A stretch of 64,000 nucleotides of DNA from Hyaloscypha bicolor E. Its lineage: Eukaryota > Ascomycota > Leotiomycetes > Helotiales > Hyaloscyphaceae. The position numbers were made by a program, and so were the translations under genes. Location: positions 558,001-622,000 of the forward strand of contig NW_020194517.1 in the NCBI RefSeq assembly GCF_002865645.1, read 5' to 3'. Position 1 is the stretch's first letter, and each line of letters starts with the position of its first letter. Below the pieces are notes generated by a model. That model was not told the origin of the DNA and ran no database searches. It saw only the letters and a list, made by a program, of their open reading frames with translations. Below, in pieces: positions 53,601 to 64,000 of this stretch.

Positions 53601-53686
53601 TACGAGGCCGACAATTACCGCCGGGAGAGGCACCGACACACGCCAGGACCGTACATCCAAGACGCCAAGTGATCGTGCTTGAATAA
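50630..53686 (+). CDS. DUF2293-domain protein with long disordered tail
   Basis: Exons 50630-50932, 50970-51089, 51139-51405, 51466-52230, 52290-53455, 53515-53686 (930 aa). Introns are 37, 49, 60, 59 and 59 nt; all phases fit. The start MGKKKKSLGAKAKGTN is strongly basic. A conserved pair of segments follows (DPPPGFVFVPIGDPILTNAC, REKDAMIFIVSTQKEEKSKI). The DUF2293 core is DLFPRIPNTDRTMIIEHAFK and SRRVQLAVLAHIRHTHTRYD, ending LLRETTWMNARKAV. About 600 residues of Ser/Pro/Arg-rich low complexity with an acidic patch (EGEDDSSEDEDSSEEEGE) follow. DUF2293 has no assigned function; basic and acidic patches suggest a nuclear role (inference). Intron 1 is unusually short and should be treated with caution. 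Confidence 0.8.
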
Positions 53687-54534
53687 CGGGCTTGAAACCG
53701 GAACGAAGGACAAGAAAGTTGAATCGGAACGGAGGAAATAAAGATCAAATGGATGGGAATGTATTAGTACGATCAAGAACTATGATGCAGAACATGTTCT
53801 GTTGATTAAGGTTTATGCTATGTCAATAGGGGAGGTTAGCTTGTTCGGGCGGGTGCATCAGGAAGGCGCAATCACTACGCATTCAATGGGGTCAGCATTT
53901 CCGGGCGTTAAGGCGAGTGCATCATGAGGACAGGGAAGCAAGCCTTACTCTGTGTTGTGCCAGTCTATATCATGGATTTCTCGTTGTCCTATTGTAGAGT
54001 ACGATCATCAGAGAGTGTGCAAGCGCTATTGCTTCACATAATTAATGCCAGAAATGTCCAAAGGTTTAAGGGTTCGATCTCTAAATGTACAATCAGTGCT
54101 TGGACTTCCATCAGATGACTGGATCCCTGAATTTTCAAAAGAGCTAGGGACTTGTAAAGCATTGGGTCCCCAAATCTGCCACTCAAATCCCATTGATGTC
54201 CGGTGGTTTGGGTTCTTGATACTTGAATTTGAATTCATGGAGCAGTCTAACGGGACCTTTTTTTGCGGCATCTTATTGACACTGATAGATATCAACATGT
54301 GAATGTCCCAGGACTTTCTGTACATTGGCGTACAATACAAATGTATACGTGTGTCCACGATACTCACATAAGACGTTAACGAAAGGAGCCTTGACTACAA
54401 AATTGTCGATCTTGAATTGATTTCCGCTGAATTTCGTTACTCGTACACTAGTACACGTTTCTAGGGTATTAATCTTTGTTCAAAATGCTCAAATGCTCAT
54501 ATGTCGTAACGCCTCATAATGCTCCAAACAATTC
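53687..54534. other. Convergent 3' region, nothing supported
   Basis: Frames at 54026-54367 on both strands are open but mutually exclusive, with no motif or splice support. Confidence 0.5.
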
Positions 54535-55233
54535 CTAAGCCAGCATGGCTTGCCGCTGCTCCTCTCTTTGCTGTTGCCTGATTTTTGCTCTCACTTTGGT
54601 TGGTAGTTCCGTTGTTGGAACTTCTGGTAAAGGCACGCCGGTAACCTCTGCCTGAAGAGCTTCAAGCTCGTCCTCCACTTCGTCCTCGTCCTGATTCGAT
54701 ATTCGCCCACCCAACATCTCACTCACCTCCTACGGAATTATTAGCAAGTAAAAAGGCTATCAAGCCAGGAACTCACCTGCTGATAAGCAACGGCATCAGC
54801 CGTCTCTCCCATCAACTTCTCCACATGCTCTAGCCCACCCATTTCCTTATGAATCTCGTTCAGCACGTTCGTGCCTTGTTGTAATCCAAACACAACATCC
54901 TTTTGCACCAGAGCGAATTCCACACTGCTTGTCAACTTCTCCAGCTGCTCCAGCTGCGCATCCGTCTTCGCCAGTAAAGATTCTTGGTATTTCTTCCTCC
55001 GCAACGCTAATAGTGCTCGCGGTTTGTCCCCTTTTGCCAACATCTGCTTCGCTATTTCCTTTTCTCGATCCGTGAGAACTGTAATGCGCCGCTGATATTG
55101 ATGTAACTTGTCGCGTTGATTTTTCATGTCCAGGATTGCTCTGACTTCAAATCAGCCAATTTGCTCGTTGCTAAAGGCAAGTAACGTACTTATCCTGGGC
55201 AGAGATCTTGTGAGCGCTCGCAGAGTTTCCCAT
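54535..55233 (-). CDS. VPS20: ESCRT-III subunit Vps20/CHMP6
   Basis: Minus-strand exons 55233-55190, 55140-54777, 54729-54535 (200 aa). Introns are 49 and 47 nt (GTACGT and GTGAGT donors). The protein starts MGNSASAHKISAQDKAILD: Gly2 with a following Ser fits N-myristoylation, as in Vps20/CHMP6. The Snf7-type basic helical core follows (QRDKLHQYQRRITVLTDREK, ALLALRRKKYQESLLAKTDA), then ALVQKDVVFGLQQGTNVLNE, then an acidic C-terminus (SNQDEDEVEDELEALQAEV) with VPLPEVPTTELP. Vps20 links ESCRT-II to Snf7 polymerisation on endosomes for multivesicular-body sorting. It is divergent from RIX7, 242 bp apart. Confidence 0.92.
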
Positions 55234-55475
55234 TGTCGTCGCTGGCCTCCTTCAACGAGTCTGGAAGCGGGCATGTTGTCGCAAGCCTGGAACTTGAGGA
55301 CGAGCGGTCGTCATCGAGGCTGCTCGCTTGCCAAAGGGGGTGGGGAGGGGTGCGATAACCGATAAGGCGGCAAGTCCCGGTGCATTGGGGAATTTTTTCC
55401 CGCTCACCGACACAAAAGCTCTTCCGCTGCAACGAAGCTGGGAATGTCACTTCTCGGGAACATCTATGTTCGGAG
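55234..55475. promoter_or_regulatory. Divergent promoter VPS20/RIX7
   Basis: A 242-bp shared promoter for an endosomal and a ribosome-assembly gene. No specific site was identified. Confidence 0.45.
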
Positions 55476-57885
55476 ATGATGGTATCTCGAGGCCCAAGGC
55501 CAACCTTGACTCAGGGTCTAGATAGAGAGGTAACTACTGACGGAGGGTTCCGTGTTGGGGAGAAGTTGGGTAGGAATTGGTGCTGATCCTTTTCAGATCT
55601 ATCAAGTAGTGCGCAAGCTGGCTGATGAGCAAGCCCAGCTCGAAAATGGTGGGAAACGCCTGACCGTCTCGAATGTCTACGACAGCATAAAGCATTCGAA
55701 TTCCAGCTTGAAGCGCAGAAGCAAGAAACTGCTTGAGGACTCGATCGACCGAGTTCTGCTCGTGCTGAGAGAGGAGCAAGATGACAGCGAATCTCTGGAT
55801 GGCGATTTTAATGGCTTGGAGGATCCCGTTCCACAATCGAAGGTTGGGCGTAAGTCCTCCGAAGTATGAATTTTAGTGCTAAGTGTAATCTGCCAGGAAC
55901 AAAATATCATGAATAAGAGCATCACTCGCATGTGGGCAAAATCGACATCTGCTTCTGCGAACATGACCCCGAGAGAAGGAACCCCTCCACCCAATGGGAC
56001 CATTACACCGATGCTGCCTATCCAGTCTCTGCAGAATGAAGGCACAGAACCTCCGGCAAAGACAGAAAGACAGGCAAATGGGGAGCCCAAATTGAAGCGT
56101 CGAAAGGCGGACTCGAGGAAAGAGGTGGATCGAACACCTCCTACAGATATCTCATTGGAAAATCTTGGAGGAGTGGACAACGTCATCGAGGAATTGAATG
56201 AGCTGGTGGCCATGCCTATGTTGTATCCGGATACATATATTCGCACTGGAATACAGCCTCCTCGTGGAGTGCTGCTACACGGACCTCCAGGCTGTGGGAA
56301 AACGATGATAGCGAACGCCTTTGCAGCAGAAATAGGGGTATCATTTATACCCCTATCGGCCCCCTCGTTGGTAGCTGGAATGTCAGGAGAGTCGGAAAAA
56401 AAAATTAGGGATATTTTTGAAGAGGCGAAACGAATGGCACCATGTCTCGTCTTCATCGATGAAATCGACGTCATAATGGGCAAGCGGGAGAGTGCTCAGA
56501 GGGAAATGGAGAAACGAATAGTGGCACAGATGCTCACGTGCATGGACGAAATGGCATTGGAGAAGACGGGTGGGAAGCCAGTGATCATTATTGCAGCTAC
56601 GAATCGACCAGATAGCTTAGATCCGGCTCTTCGAAGAGCAGGCCGATTCAACAAGGAAATCAACTTGGGTGTTCCTAACGAGCTTGCTCGTGAGAAGATT
56701 CTACGAGCTCTGACCCAGAAATTGACGCTACCTGGAGATTTTGCATTTCGAAGTTTGGCAAAACTCACACCAGGTTTTGTAGGGGCTGATCTGAACGATG
56801 TTGTGTCTGTGGCGGGCACGGAAGCAATGAAGCGAATGATGGCGGTTCTGAAGCAACGTACTGCCACGGCCATGGATCTCGATACCTTATCCTCAGACGT
56901 CACACTTCCACCTTCGCTTCTCATACTACGTTCTCTGGTTTCCCATGCCGGCGAGTTCTCTCCCGACGGTGACTTCTCCATCACATACCAAGATTTCCTG
57001 ACCGCAATCCCCAAAGTCCAGCCATCAGCCAAGCGCGAAGGATTCGCAACGATCCCAGACACAACGTGGTCACACATCGGCGCCCTCCACGAAGTCCGCG
57101 AGCAGCTCGAAATGGCAATCGTCGAGCCCATCAAGCGACCTGAATCCTTCGCTCGCGTTGGTATCACAGCACCAACAGGAGTCCTTCTTTGGGGTCCACC
57201 AGGCTGTGGGAAAACCCTTCTAGCAAAAGCCGTGGCAAACGAGTCCAAAGCAAATTTCATATCGATCAAAGGTCCGGAACTGCTCAACAAGTATGTTGGC
57301 GAATCCGAACGGGCAGTGCGTCAAGTGTTTGAGCGAGCTCGTTCTTCTGTGCCTTGTATCCTGTTCTTTGATGAACTAGATGCACTGGTACCGAAACGAG
57401 AGGACTCACTCTCTGAAGCTAGTAGCAAGGTTGTCAATACTTTGCTCACGGAGCTGGATGGATTGAGCAACAGAGCGGGGATTTACGTTATTGCTGCAAC
57501 GAATAGACCGGATATGATCGATCCTGCCATGCTACGTCCTGGTCGATTAGGGACGTCGGTATTGGTAGACTTACCTACGCCGGACGAGAGAGTTGAGATT
57601 CTCAAAGCGTTGTACAAGAAGGCTCTACCTGCCGCTGCACAGAGTGAAGTGGATGGATTGGAGAGTGTGGCGAGGGATGTGAGGTGCACGGGATATAGTG
57701 GAGCGGATTTGGGCAATCTGCATCAGGCTGCTGCAGTTGCGGCGCTGAAGAGGGAGATGGCTAATGGTCCCGGGAGTGAGGAGTTGAGGATCCAGGGGGG
57801 TGATTGGGAGGTGGCGCTGGGGAAGGTGAGGGCTAGTGTTAAGGATGTCGGGAAGTATAGGAGGTTGAAAGAAAGGGGGATGTGA
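55476..57885 (+). CDS. RIX7: Ribosome-biogenesis AAA ATPase Rix7 (NVL family)
   Basis: Exons 55476-55529, 55597-55842, 55897-57885 (762 aa). Introns are 67 nt (GTAACT) and 54 nt (GTTGGG donor, chosen because only it keeps frame with the CCAG acceptor). The N-terminal winged-helix-like region starts [19 protein letters not shown]. Domain D1 has Walker A GPPGCGKT (about residue 229), Walker B VFIDEID and [17 protein letters not shown]2 has Walker A GPPGCGKT (about 533), LFFDELD and [15 protein letters not shown]. The basic segment [12 protein letters not shown] is a likely nuclear signal. Rix7 strips Nsa1 from pre-60S particles in the nucleolus. The first of two consecutive Met codons is taken as start. 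Confidence 0.92.
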
Positions 57886-58272
57886 ATTGGAGACTACTCA
57901 GCTGTGGGGATTTCAGTCAGTGAAGGTACTGACTCTTGTGCTTCCGGATATACACTGGTCTGGCCAATCTCGAACGAGCAAACTTTCTGACTATAGGTAC
58001 AGTCTGGGACAAGATTTACATTGCCCTAGTCATAGAAGAAAATTCATACATCTTGGATGTATAACAATTTGAAAAGTTTCAAAATTTAAGATTCTATGCC
58101 CGAATTCCGGGACAGGTATCAGGTGAAAACAAGAGAATCACAGCAGGTAGCAACCTCCACCGGGTGCCGCAAAAATGGAGAAGAGAGAATCTGGAATTTG
58201 GTCGAACGCACAACCCAATGCTGTCTAACCTAGGAGTACAAGCTATCTAATCTATGAATACAATCCCACCTT
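57886..58272. other. Convergent 3' region of RIX7 and CYC1
   Basis: 387 bp with no frame or motif worth calling. Confidence 0.5.
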
Positions 58273-59143
<871 letters not shown>

Positions 59144-59547
59144 GTTGTCTAGTTAGAACAGTTTATTGAGTTCGAAAGGGTGATATGTGCAAGTGAGCGT
59201 TTGTTGGAGTATGGGGGAGGAGTGTGAGATTTTGTTTGAGTCTTTTATGATTTTGGGAGAAGAGAAATTCTTGAAAGTCGGGAAAACGACAGCTGCTGTT
59301 GGCAGTAGCTTGCCAGGGATAGGACGCACGTAAGGCAGCACGGCCACAGCGGAGCGACGCCCAGGGCCAATGAAAACCTGAATATTGGAAAGCCAGACGG
59401 CCGTCAGCCACATGTGCGGCAAATTACGGAACGAGCTGGCTGTGTGCAGTTTTGCGGGTGGAGGTCGCCGTATAAGTATTTTAAGGCCTGATCGGAGAAG
59501 TGGAACAAAACCACAGAGCCCCTTCCTGGAGCCTCTCACTGTGCTCG
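59144..59547. promoter_or_regulatory. Divergent promoter of CYC1 and the 246-aa membrane protein
   Basis: A CCAAT box is at 59367-59371 on the plus strand (ATTGG seen from CYC1). HAP/CBC binds CCAAT and controls respiratory genes including cytochrome c in yeasts; its use here is inferred. Minus frames crossing this region lack support. Confidence 0.45.
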
Positions 59548-60342
59548 ATGCCTCCGACGACTTCAATCCCGCGGTTCCTGCTACCGCAGAGGAGCGCAAT
59601 GTGGCGTACACGTCTCTCGATACCCGCTTCAACCTCCCACACGATGCGCAATGCCTCGAACCAGAAAAAGAACTCGAACTCGAAATCAAAGCCACTCGTG
59701 CTCGAAAAGCCTTCCAAGTTCACACCTCCATCCCACCCAGCTCAACTCCGTAAACAGGGCCCTCGATATCCAGGTCCCCAGTTATCCGATGAGGAGATAG
59801 CGAGGCAAACGACAAAGAAGTACCCGAATATGATGCCTCCGGAGGGGAGTTTTATGCATTGGTTTATGAACAACAAGACTATTCACATGTGGATTACGCT
59901 GGTACTTTGCATCCGATTACTGTAGCTTGAAGAGAGATACTAAATTGGTTTCCAGGGCACGCTTTTCACGTTAGCAGGAACTGTCTGGATCACAAACTTC
60001 AAGCGCAATTCTCCATTTGCAGATATGCTGCCTTCATGGACACAGTTATTCATCCACCCAATAGCATGTGTCCGCACGTTCATGGAAGTCTTGAAATTGG
60101 ACTCCGAGCGCAGTACTGCGGAAACGATGGAACGAAGGAAGAGGAAGGTGGAGGATGTGCAAAAGCGGGCTGCGTACCGGAAAGCTCATGGCATGGAGAC
60201 GGATGATTTTGGCGGATGGACCGCAAAGAGTGATGGACAGCTATTGGGCCCTGGCATGCCAATTGGCGATGCGGAAGGAGAACAGCCAACTGAGCAAGTG
60301 AGACCCAAAAAGCCGCTGAAGAAGTGGTTGGGAATTTGGTAG
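59548..60342 (+). CDS. Single-pass membrane protein, probably mitochondrial, unknown
   Basis: Exons 59548-59901 and 59956-60342 (246 aa); the 54-nt intron has a GTACTT donor and TCCAG acceptor. The N-terminus (MPPTTSIPRFLLPQRSAMWR, then RLSIPASTSHTMRNASN) is rich in Arg and Ser and poor in acid, like a mitochondrial presequence. A conserved-looking block (LSDEEIARQTTKKYPNMMPP, GSFMHWFMNNKT) precedes one hydrophobic helix spanning the splice (IHMWITLGTLFTLAGTVWI). Then come a short aromatic segment (FADMLPSWTQLFIHP) and a charged coiled region. The family is not recognised. The shared promoter with CYC1 fits a mitochondrial role but does not prove it. Confidence 0.7.
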
Positions 60343-60401
60343 CCAACAAAATTCGACAGACTTCGAAGTCATGGGTATCTTGTCATGAAGAATCTGTACA
60401 A

Positions 60402-61571
60402 CTAGCCCAACTCTACCGCCTCAAGACCCTCCAATACGTCCTCCGCAACGCCTCCTTGTTCTAGCACTTTTTTTATCATGGCAGCAATCAACTTCCTCTT
60501 GGCTCCACCTCTCGGAGGCTGCCAAACGCCTTCTTCATCCAAGGTCTCCCGCTGAGTCGATGTCTGCTCCGTTGTAGCAGCTGTACCTCCTGTAGCAGTG
60601 TTCGACGCATTCGGTACTCCAGGAGGCGTCAGCCTTGACGGTGGATCAATAGTCCTAACAGCCAACAATCTCAAATCTCTGCTCTTTCCAGCATCAATAT
60701 CCATGCCAACTCCTCCAACTCCATGAGATCTCTCTCCAATTGAGACAGCCAGTACCACTTCCGCAACAGCAAGCTCCTCCTTGCACGGATCGAAAATAAT
60801 GTTGTCCTTCACAGCCATAACTAGAAGCGTGACAGGTGGACGAGCACTAGTAGTTTCGGTAGTCCGTGGATAGAGAAAGAGAGAAGCTTCCCAGTCATCG
60901 TCGAATAGTGGATCCTCATCTTGCTCTGACTTTAACTTTGGCAGTCTTGTAGAAAGTAAAGCAAGATGAGTGGTGAGAGACAGCAGCGGCAGAGGATACG
61001 ACAGTGGCTGCGAGAGCAACAGAATCTATCTCACATTAGCTTAAGACAAGAAGATTCCCAAAGGGTTGTAACTCACATCCAAATACAACTTCCAATGAAA
61101 CCTCCTATTGATCCACAACCGCCTCGTAAACTCCCCGTCAGCAAGCAACGCCTCACTGATCATCGCCGCCAAGAAAACCGGCATCGGGTCATCATCTCTA
61201 AAGCCAGGAATCTCCACGCTCATCTCAACCCATTCATTCAACCCCTTCTTCTGTTCTGCCTCTTTCTCACTTCTCCTTGTGTCCTCATCTTCCTCGTCAT
61301 CGTCGTCTCCGCCGATGTTCTGGTCTTGGTAGCTTGGCCGAGATTTCTCCACCTCTGCTTTGATTCCCACAATTGCTTCTGTCCCGTCGGCGAAACAGAT
61401 ACGCGCGCTACCATTTGTGCCTGGCAAGATGTCCGTCTCTGCGATCAAGGGTCGGAATTGGCTCGGTGTACGGCCATCAGGGCGGATTGTCGGGGTGAGT
61501 GAGAGGGATGTATGGAGGTATGAGAGCTCTGCAGGGCTCAGGAGAACCTGTTGGGTGGCTGATGGCGCCAT
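60402..61571 (-). CDS. RRP42: Exosome core subunit Rrp42 (RNase PH-like)
   Basis: Minus-strand exons 61571-61077 and 61025-60402 (372 aa). The 51-nt intron has a GTGAGT donor and AGATAG acceptor, phase 0. The RNase PH fold is evident: LTPTIRPDGRTPSQFRPLIA (with the RPDGR motif), NGSARICFADGTEAIVGIKA, an acidic insertion (GGDDDDEEDEDTRR), FHWKLYLDILLLSQPLSYPL and RPPVTLLVMAVKDNIIFDP. Rrp42 is one of six PH-like ring subunits of the RNA exosome, catalytically inactive in eukaryotes. A Thr/Ala-rich spacer (about residues 300-330) looks fungus-specific. Convergent with the membrane-protein gene, only 59 bp separating the stop codons. Confidence 0.88.
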
Positions 61572-62011
61572 CTTGACCTTGTCCAAGTCCCCTTGGCCCA
61601 GATATTAGAATGAGCAATCGAATTTGTATGTTGTACTAGGTTGTCAAGGAGTTCAAGGATGTTTATGTATAATCATGCATTTTCTCCCTTAGCTCGGCAA
61701 GGCTACGGGGACGCTAGTGCAAGGCTGATCCACGAACGACACTGCTCTTGGACAACATCCCATGCTTTCAACTTCTCACAAAAATTGCCTTTCCTGCGTT
61801 CCTTCGCCCTCGTTTCACTAGCACTTTCGGTTCCATCCGTCAAAGCAATGATTTGACATCATCTGGTACATTTTGGAGGAATAATTACCCCGCTACCCCT
61901 CCACAACTTCAACTGCCAGTCTCGGAGCTGTGTTATCTACAGCATATTAGCCAGGCAAGGCTGCAGATACGACGTACATGATTCTCAGTCAAAGCTTAAA
62001 GAGTCACCAAG
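61572..62011. promoter_or_regulatory. Divergent promoter RRP42/SDR
   Basis: 440 bp containing only short chance frames. Confidence 0.45.
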
Positions 62012-63459
62012 ATGTTACGAATGCCACAGGTCATTTTTAGGAATAAATTCCTTCTTCCTTCTCTTCCTCCTCCAACGTGCAAGAAGGTGTTGATCACAGG
62101 AGCATCAGGCGGTCTGGGCTTAGCAGCTGCGGTACATTATATCAATTTAGGCGCTTCACTAGTGAGTGCTTTCATCAGGAAATGGCTGAATTTTTCGCGC
62201 TAGCTTAGACTCCTGAGGATCCTAATTGCTCCTAAACACACTTGAAGATCCAGGTCTACCTCAATGTCCCAGAAAGCTCTAGATACATTGGTATTCCACA
62301 CTTCTCAATATCCAGCATCCCTTTACGCATTTACACTCCATCTCTGCCCTCTCAACAACCCCTAACAAACCCAGGTAATCATCACCGCCCGCGATGCCTC
62401 AAAAGGAGAAGCAGCCATCGCCTCAATCGAAGCTCAAACCGGCACCGTCTGGAAAGGAATCGTCAAGCTTATGCTCCTAGACATGAGTGCCTTCGCTTCA
62501 ACCAAATGCTTCGCCGACAAACTCAAATCGGAGATCCAAGAGATTGACATTGTCCTGCTAAACGCCGGTGCATTAAACACATCCTTCAACCTCAGATCAG
62601 AGGGGTATGAGGAAACGATCCAAGTCACAGTTCTCAGTACCGCGTTATTAGCTCTGCTTCTATTGCCGTGGGTGAAAGTCGCTGGGAAGGGAAAAGCGCA
62701 TCTGGGTTTCGTGACGAGTGGGACACATCGGCGTGCAGCCATTGACACCTGGCCGAAAGACAATGTGCTTCAATGGCTGAGTAAGGAAGAGAATTGGCCA
62801 TGCAGTATGTATGCAACAGCCAAGTTACTAGAGCAATATGTTGCGAACGAGATTGCGAAGTTGGCCGTAAACCCTTTTGGGGTCCCTGAGGTTATTGTGA
62901 ACTCAATGTGTCCTGGTCAATAACCCTTCCACGATAATGAATTTTGCTGATAGTCAGCACAGGAATGGTGAAATCAGACCTCGGAAGAGCATATAAGAAG
63001 AATTATCTGCTCTCGCTGGGTGTAGATATTTTCTCGAATCTGGCTATGAAGACGACGGAAGGTGGTGCGAGGACGCTTGTTCTTGCAACGATGACTACGC
63101 CAGACGAGAATGGGAAGTATTATACGAATTACCAGTCAGATGAGGACTATAAGCTGTACGTTCACATCCCAGAAGACTTCAATCAGCTCTGTGAAACTAG
63201 CGGGGGGGAGGCGGGGTGTTCTCAGTGTCACTAGTTGAATGAGTGGTGCAGAGAATGACTATTTGGTTAACACTTGGTAGTTTTTAGCATGAACTAATCA
63301 TATCACAGGGCTGTCCAACACAACATACTTGGACCAGAAGGACAGGAGATGCAGGCAGAAGTTTGGAAGGAGGTTTTGGCAATTCTGGAGGAGCAAGTCC
63401 CTGACGCGAGAGAGATACTGCACCGAGCGATGGCACAATACCCTTTGATGCGCCTCTGA
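62012..63459 (+). CDS. Short-chain dehydrogenase/reductase (SDR)
   Basis: Exons 62012-62161, 62375-62915, 62963-63155, 63309-63459 (344 aa). Introns are 213, 47 and 153 nt (GTGAGT, GTCAAT, GTACGT donors). The Rossmann motif is TGASGGLG (KKVLITGASGGLGLAAAVHY), with ITARDASKGE after beta-2, NAG in VLLNAGALNTSF, and the catalytic YxxxK in MYATAKLLEQY. Ser of the catalytic triad is likely in GFVTSGTHRR. The C-terminal part has CPGMVKSDLGRAY and ends EILHRAMAQYPLMRL. It probably oxidises or reduces a small carbonyl or alcohol with NAD(P)H; the substrate is unknown. Two introns are longer than the local norm but the joined frame is continuous. Confidence 0.85.
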
Positions 63460-63674
63460 TTTAGTAATTGGCTCATGTTCTTGTAAATTTGTAATGGCGT
63501 GCGTCTTTCTCTTGAAATTATCTCGCACATTGATATCCTGACTTCATGATTCGTGATTCGTTTCTTCGTTGCCACCGCCATGCTTCGGTCGCAGTCTACT
63601 TTGCGATTCGTAATTGTTTGAAGAAGCCTTGGAGCAATCAGATCATCGTTCATCAAGTCTCCCGGTTTCCGGTG

Positions 63675-64000
63675 TTAACTGAAGTAAACAACCATATCTC
63701 CAGCAGCCTCCGCTCCTACAGCAGCCACCAGTTCAGCAATGATTCCCTTGATAGAACGCGTGCTCCCCATATCGCTCGTTTCCCAACTCACAAGGTCCCC
63801 AGTCTCTGCTTCTGTGTCTCGGACACGTATTTTGATGTGATCGAGGTCAACTTCAGCGAATATCTGCTCTTTCGTGAGTATGCCGGGGATTGATCGTTCG
63901 AAGATAGGCTTTTCGGGGTCTGGTACAGGTCCGTCTTCCTCATTAGATTGTCCATCGAAGTCTGGGTCATCCATATCCGTATCTGTGGAGTCGTCGGTTG
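63675..64000 (-). CDS. C-terminal part of an unidentified acidic protein, cut by the window end
   Basis: The minus-strand frame is open from the window edge to the TAA at 63675-63677, so the 5' part lies beyond 64000. Visible residues are acidic first (DDSTDTDMDDPDFDGQSNEE), then FERSIPGILTKEQIFAEVDL, DHIKIRVRDTEAETGDLVSW, and a hydrophobic end (IIAELVAAVGAEAAGDMVVY). An internal ATG at 63974 exists, but upstream codons stay open, so it need not be the start. No domain is recognised. Confidence 0.5.
   Translation of the reverse strand, partial: TDDSTDTDMDDPDFDGQSNEEDGPVPDPEKPIFERSIPGILTKEQIFAEVDLDHIKIRVRDTEAETGDLVSWETSDMGSTRSIKGIIAELVAAVGAEAAGDMVVYFS

Noticed and set aside
55677..57290. Long antisense ORFs (264 and 268 codons) over RIX7
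   Set aside because: They are shadows of the conserved AAA ATPase domains.

Overview
The window is nuclear DNA from a filamentous ascomycete (Pezizomycotina). Evidence: compact genes with 43-110 nt introns (GT..AG ends, CTAAC-type branch sites), fungus-specific families (HET domain, SPX-ankyrin PHO81/NUC-2, RRN6, IES4, DUF2293, DUF1763), and the footprint of repeat-induced point mutation (RIP: CAA/CAG to TAA/TAG, near-pure A+T blocks). A Leotiomycete is my best guess, but the sequence does not prove it.

Layout. 1-9 kb is a decaying accessory block: a broken CHRD-domain gene, a broken cytochrome P450, two remnants that look like one lineage-specific family, one intact small basic-protein gene (4644-5525), and a 1385-bp TA-flanked transposon with 41-bp terminal inverted repeats and an almost pure A+T interior (7494-8878). 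10-31.6 kb is ordinary housekeeping: IES4, a GID1/RanBPM-type protein with a ~300-residue insertion, a mitochondrial carrier, a DUF1763 LYR-like protein, a CHY/RING zinc-finger protein, MZT1 (79 aa in three exons), a GFA-domain protein, SPC25, RRN6, a PITH protein and a CCDC25 homologue. 32-38 kb is a second accessory island: a HET-ankyrin gene split by a 576-bp hAT-type element with an 8-bp target duplication, two members of a TA-flanked MITE family, one of which carries a nested 126-bp insertion with a 5-bp duplication, and degraded coding scraps. 38-64 kb is again conserved: mitochondrial uL3m, COA1, a membrane protein, PHO81/NUC-2, CUE5, a SAM35/metaxin-like protein, a DUF2293 protein, VPS20, RIX7, cytochrome c, a one-pass membrane protein, RRP42, an SDR and a gene cut by the window end.

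How the genes relate. Genes alternate strands, and neighbours often share short divergent promoters (COA1/membrane protein, VPS20/RIX7, SPC25/RRN6, cytochrome c/membrane protein, RRP42/SDR). Several serve mitochondria (uL3m, COA1, SAM35, cytochrome c, carrier, probably DUF1763), two serve microtubules and kinetochores (MZT1, SPC25), and three serve rRNA or ribosome production and RNA decay (RRN6, RIX7, RRP42). There is no operon logic or obvious secondary-metabolite cluster. Exon boundaries were deduced by eye from splice signals and reading-frame continuity; no transcript or database search was available.
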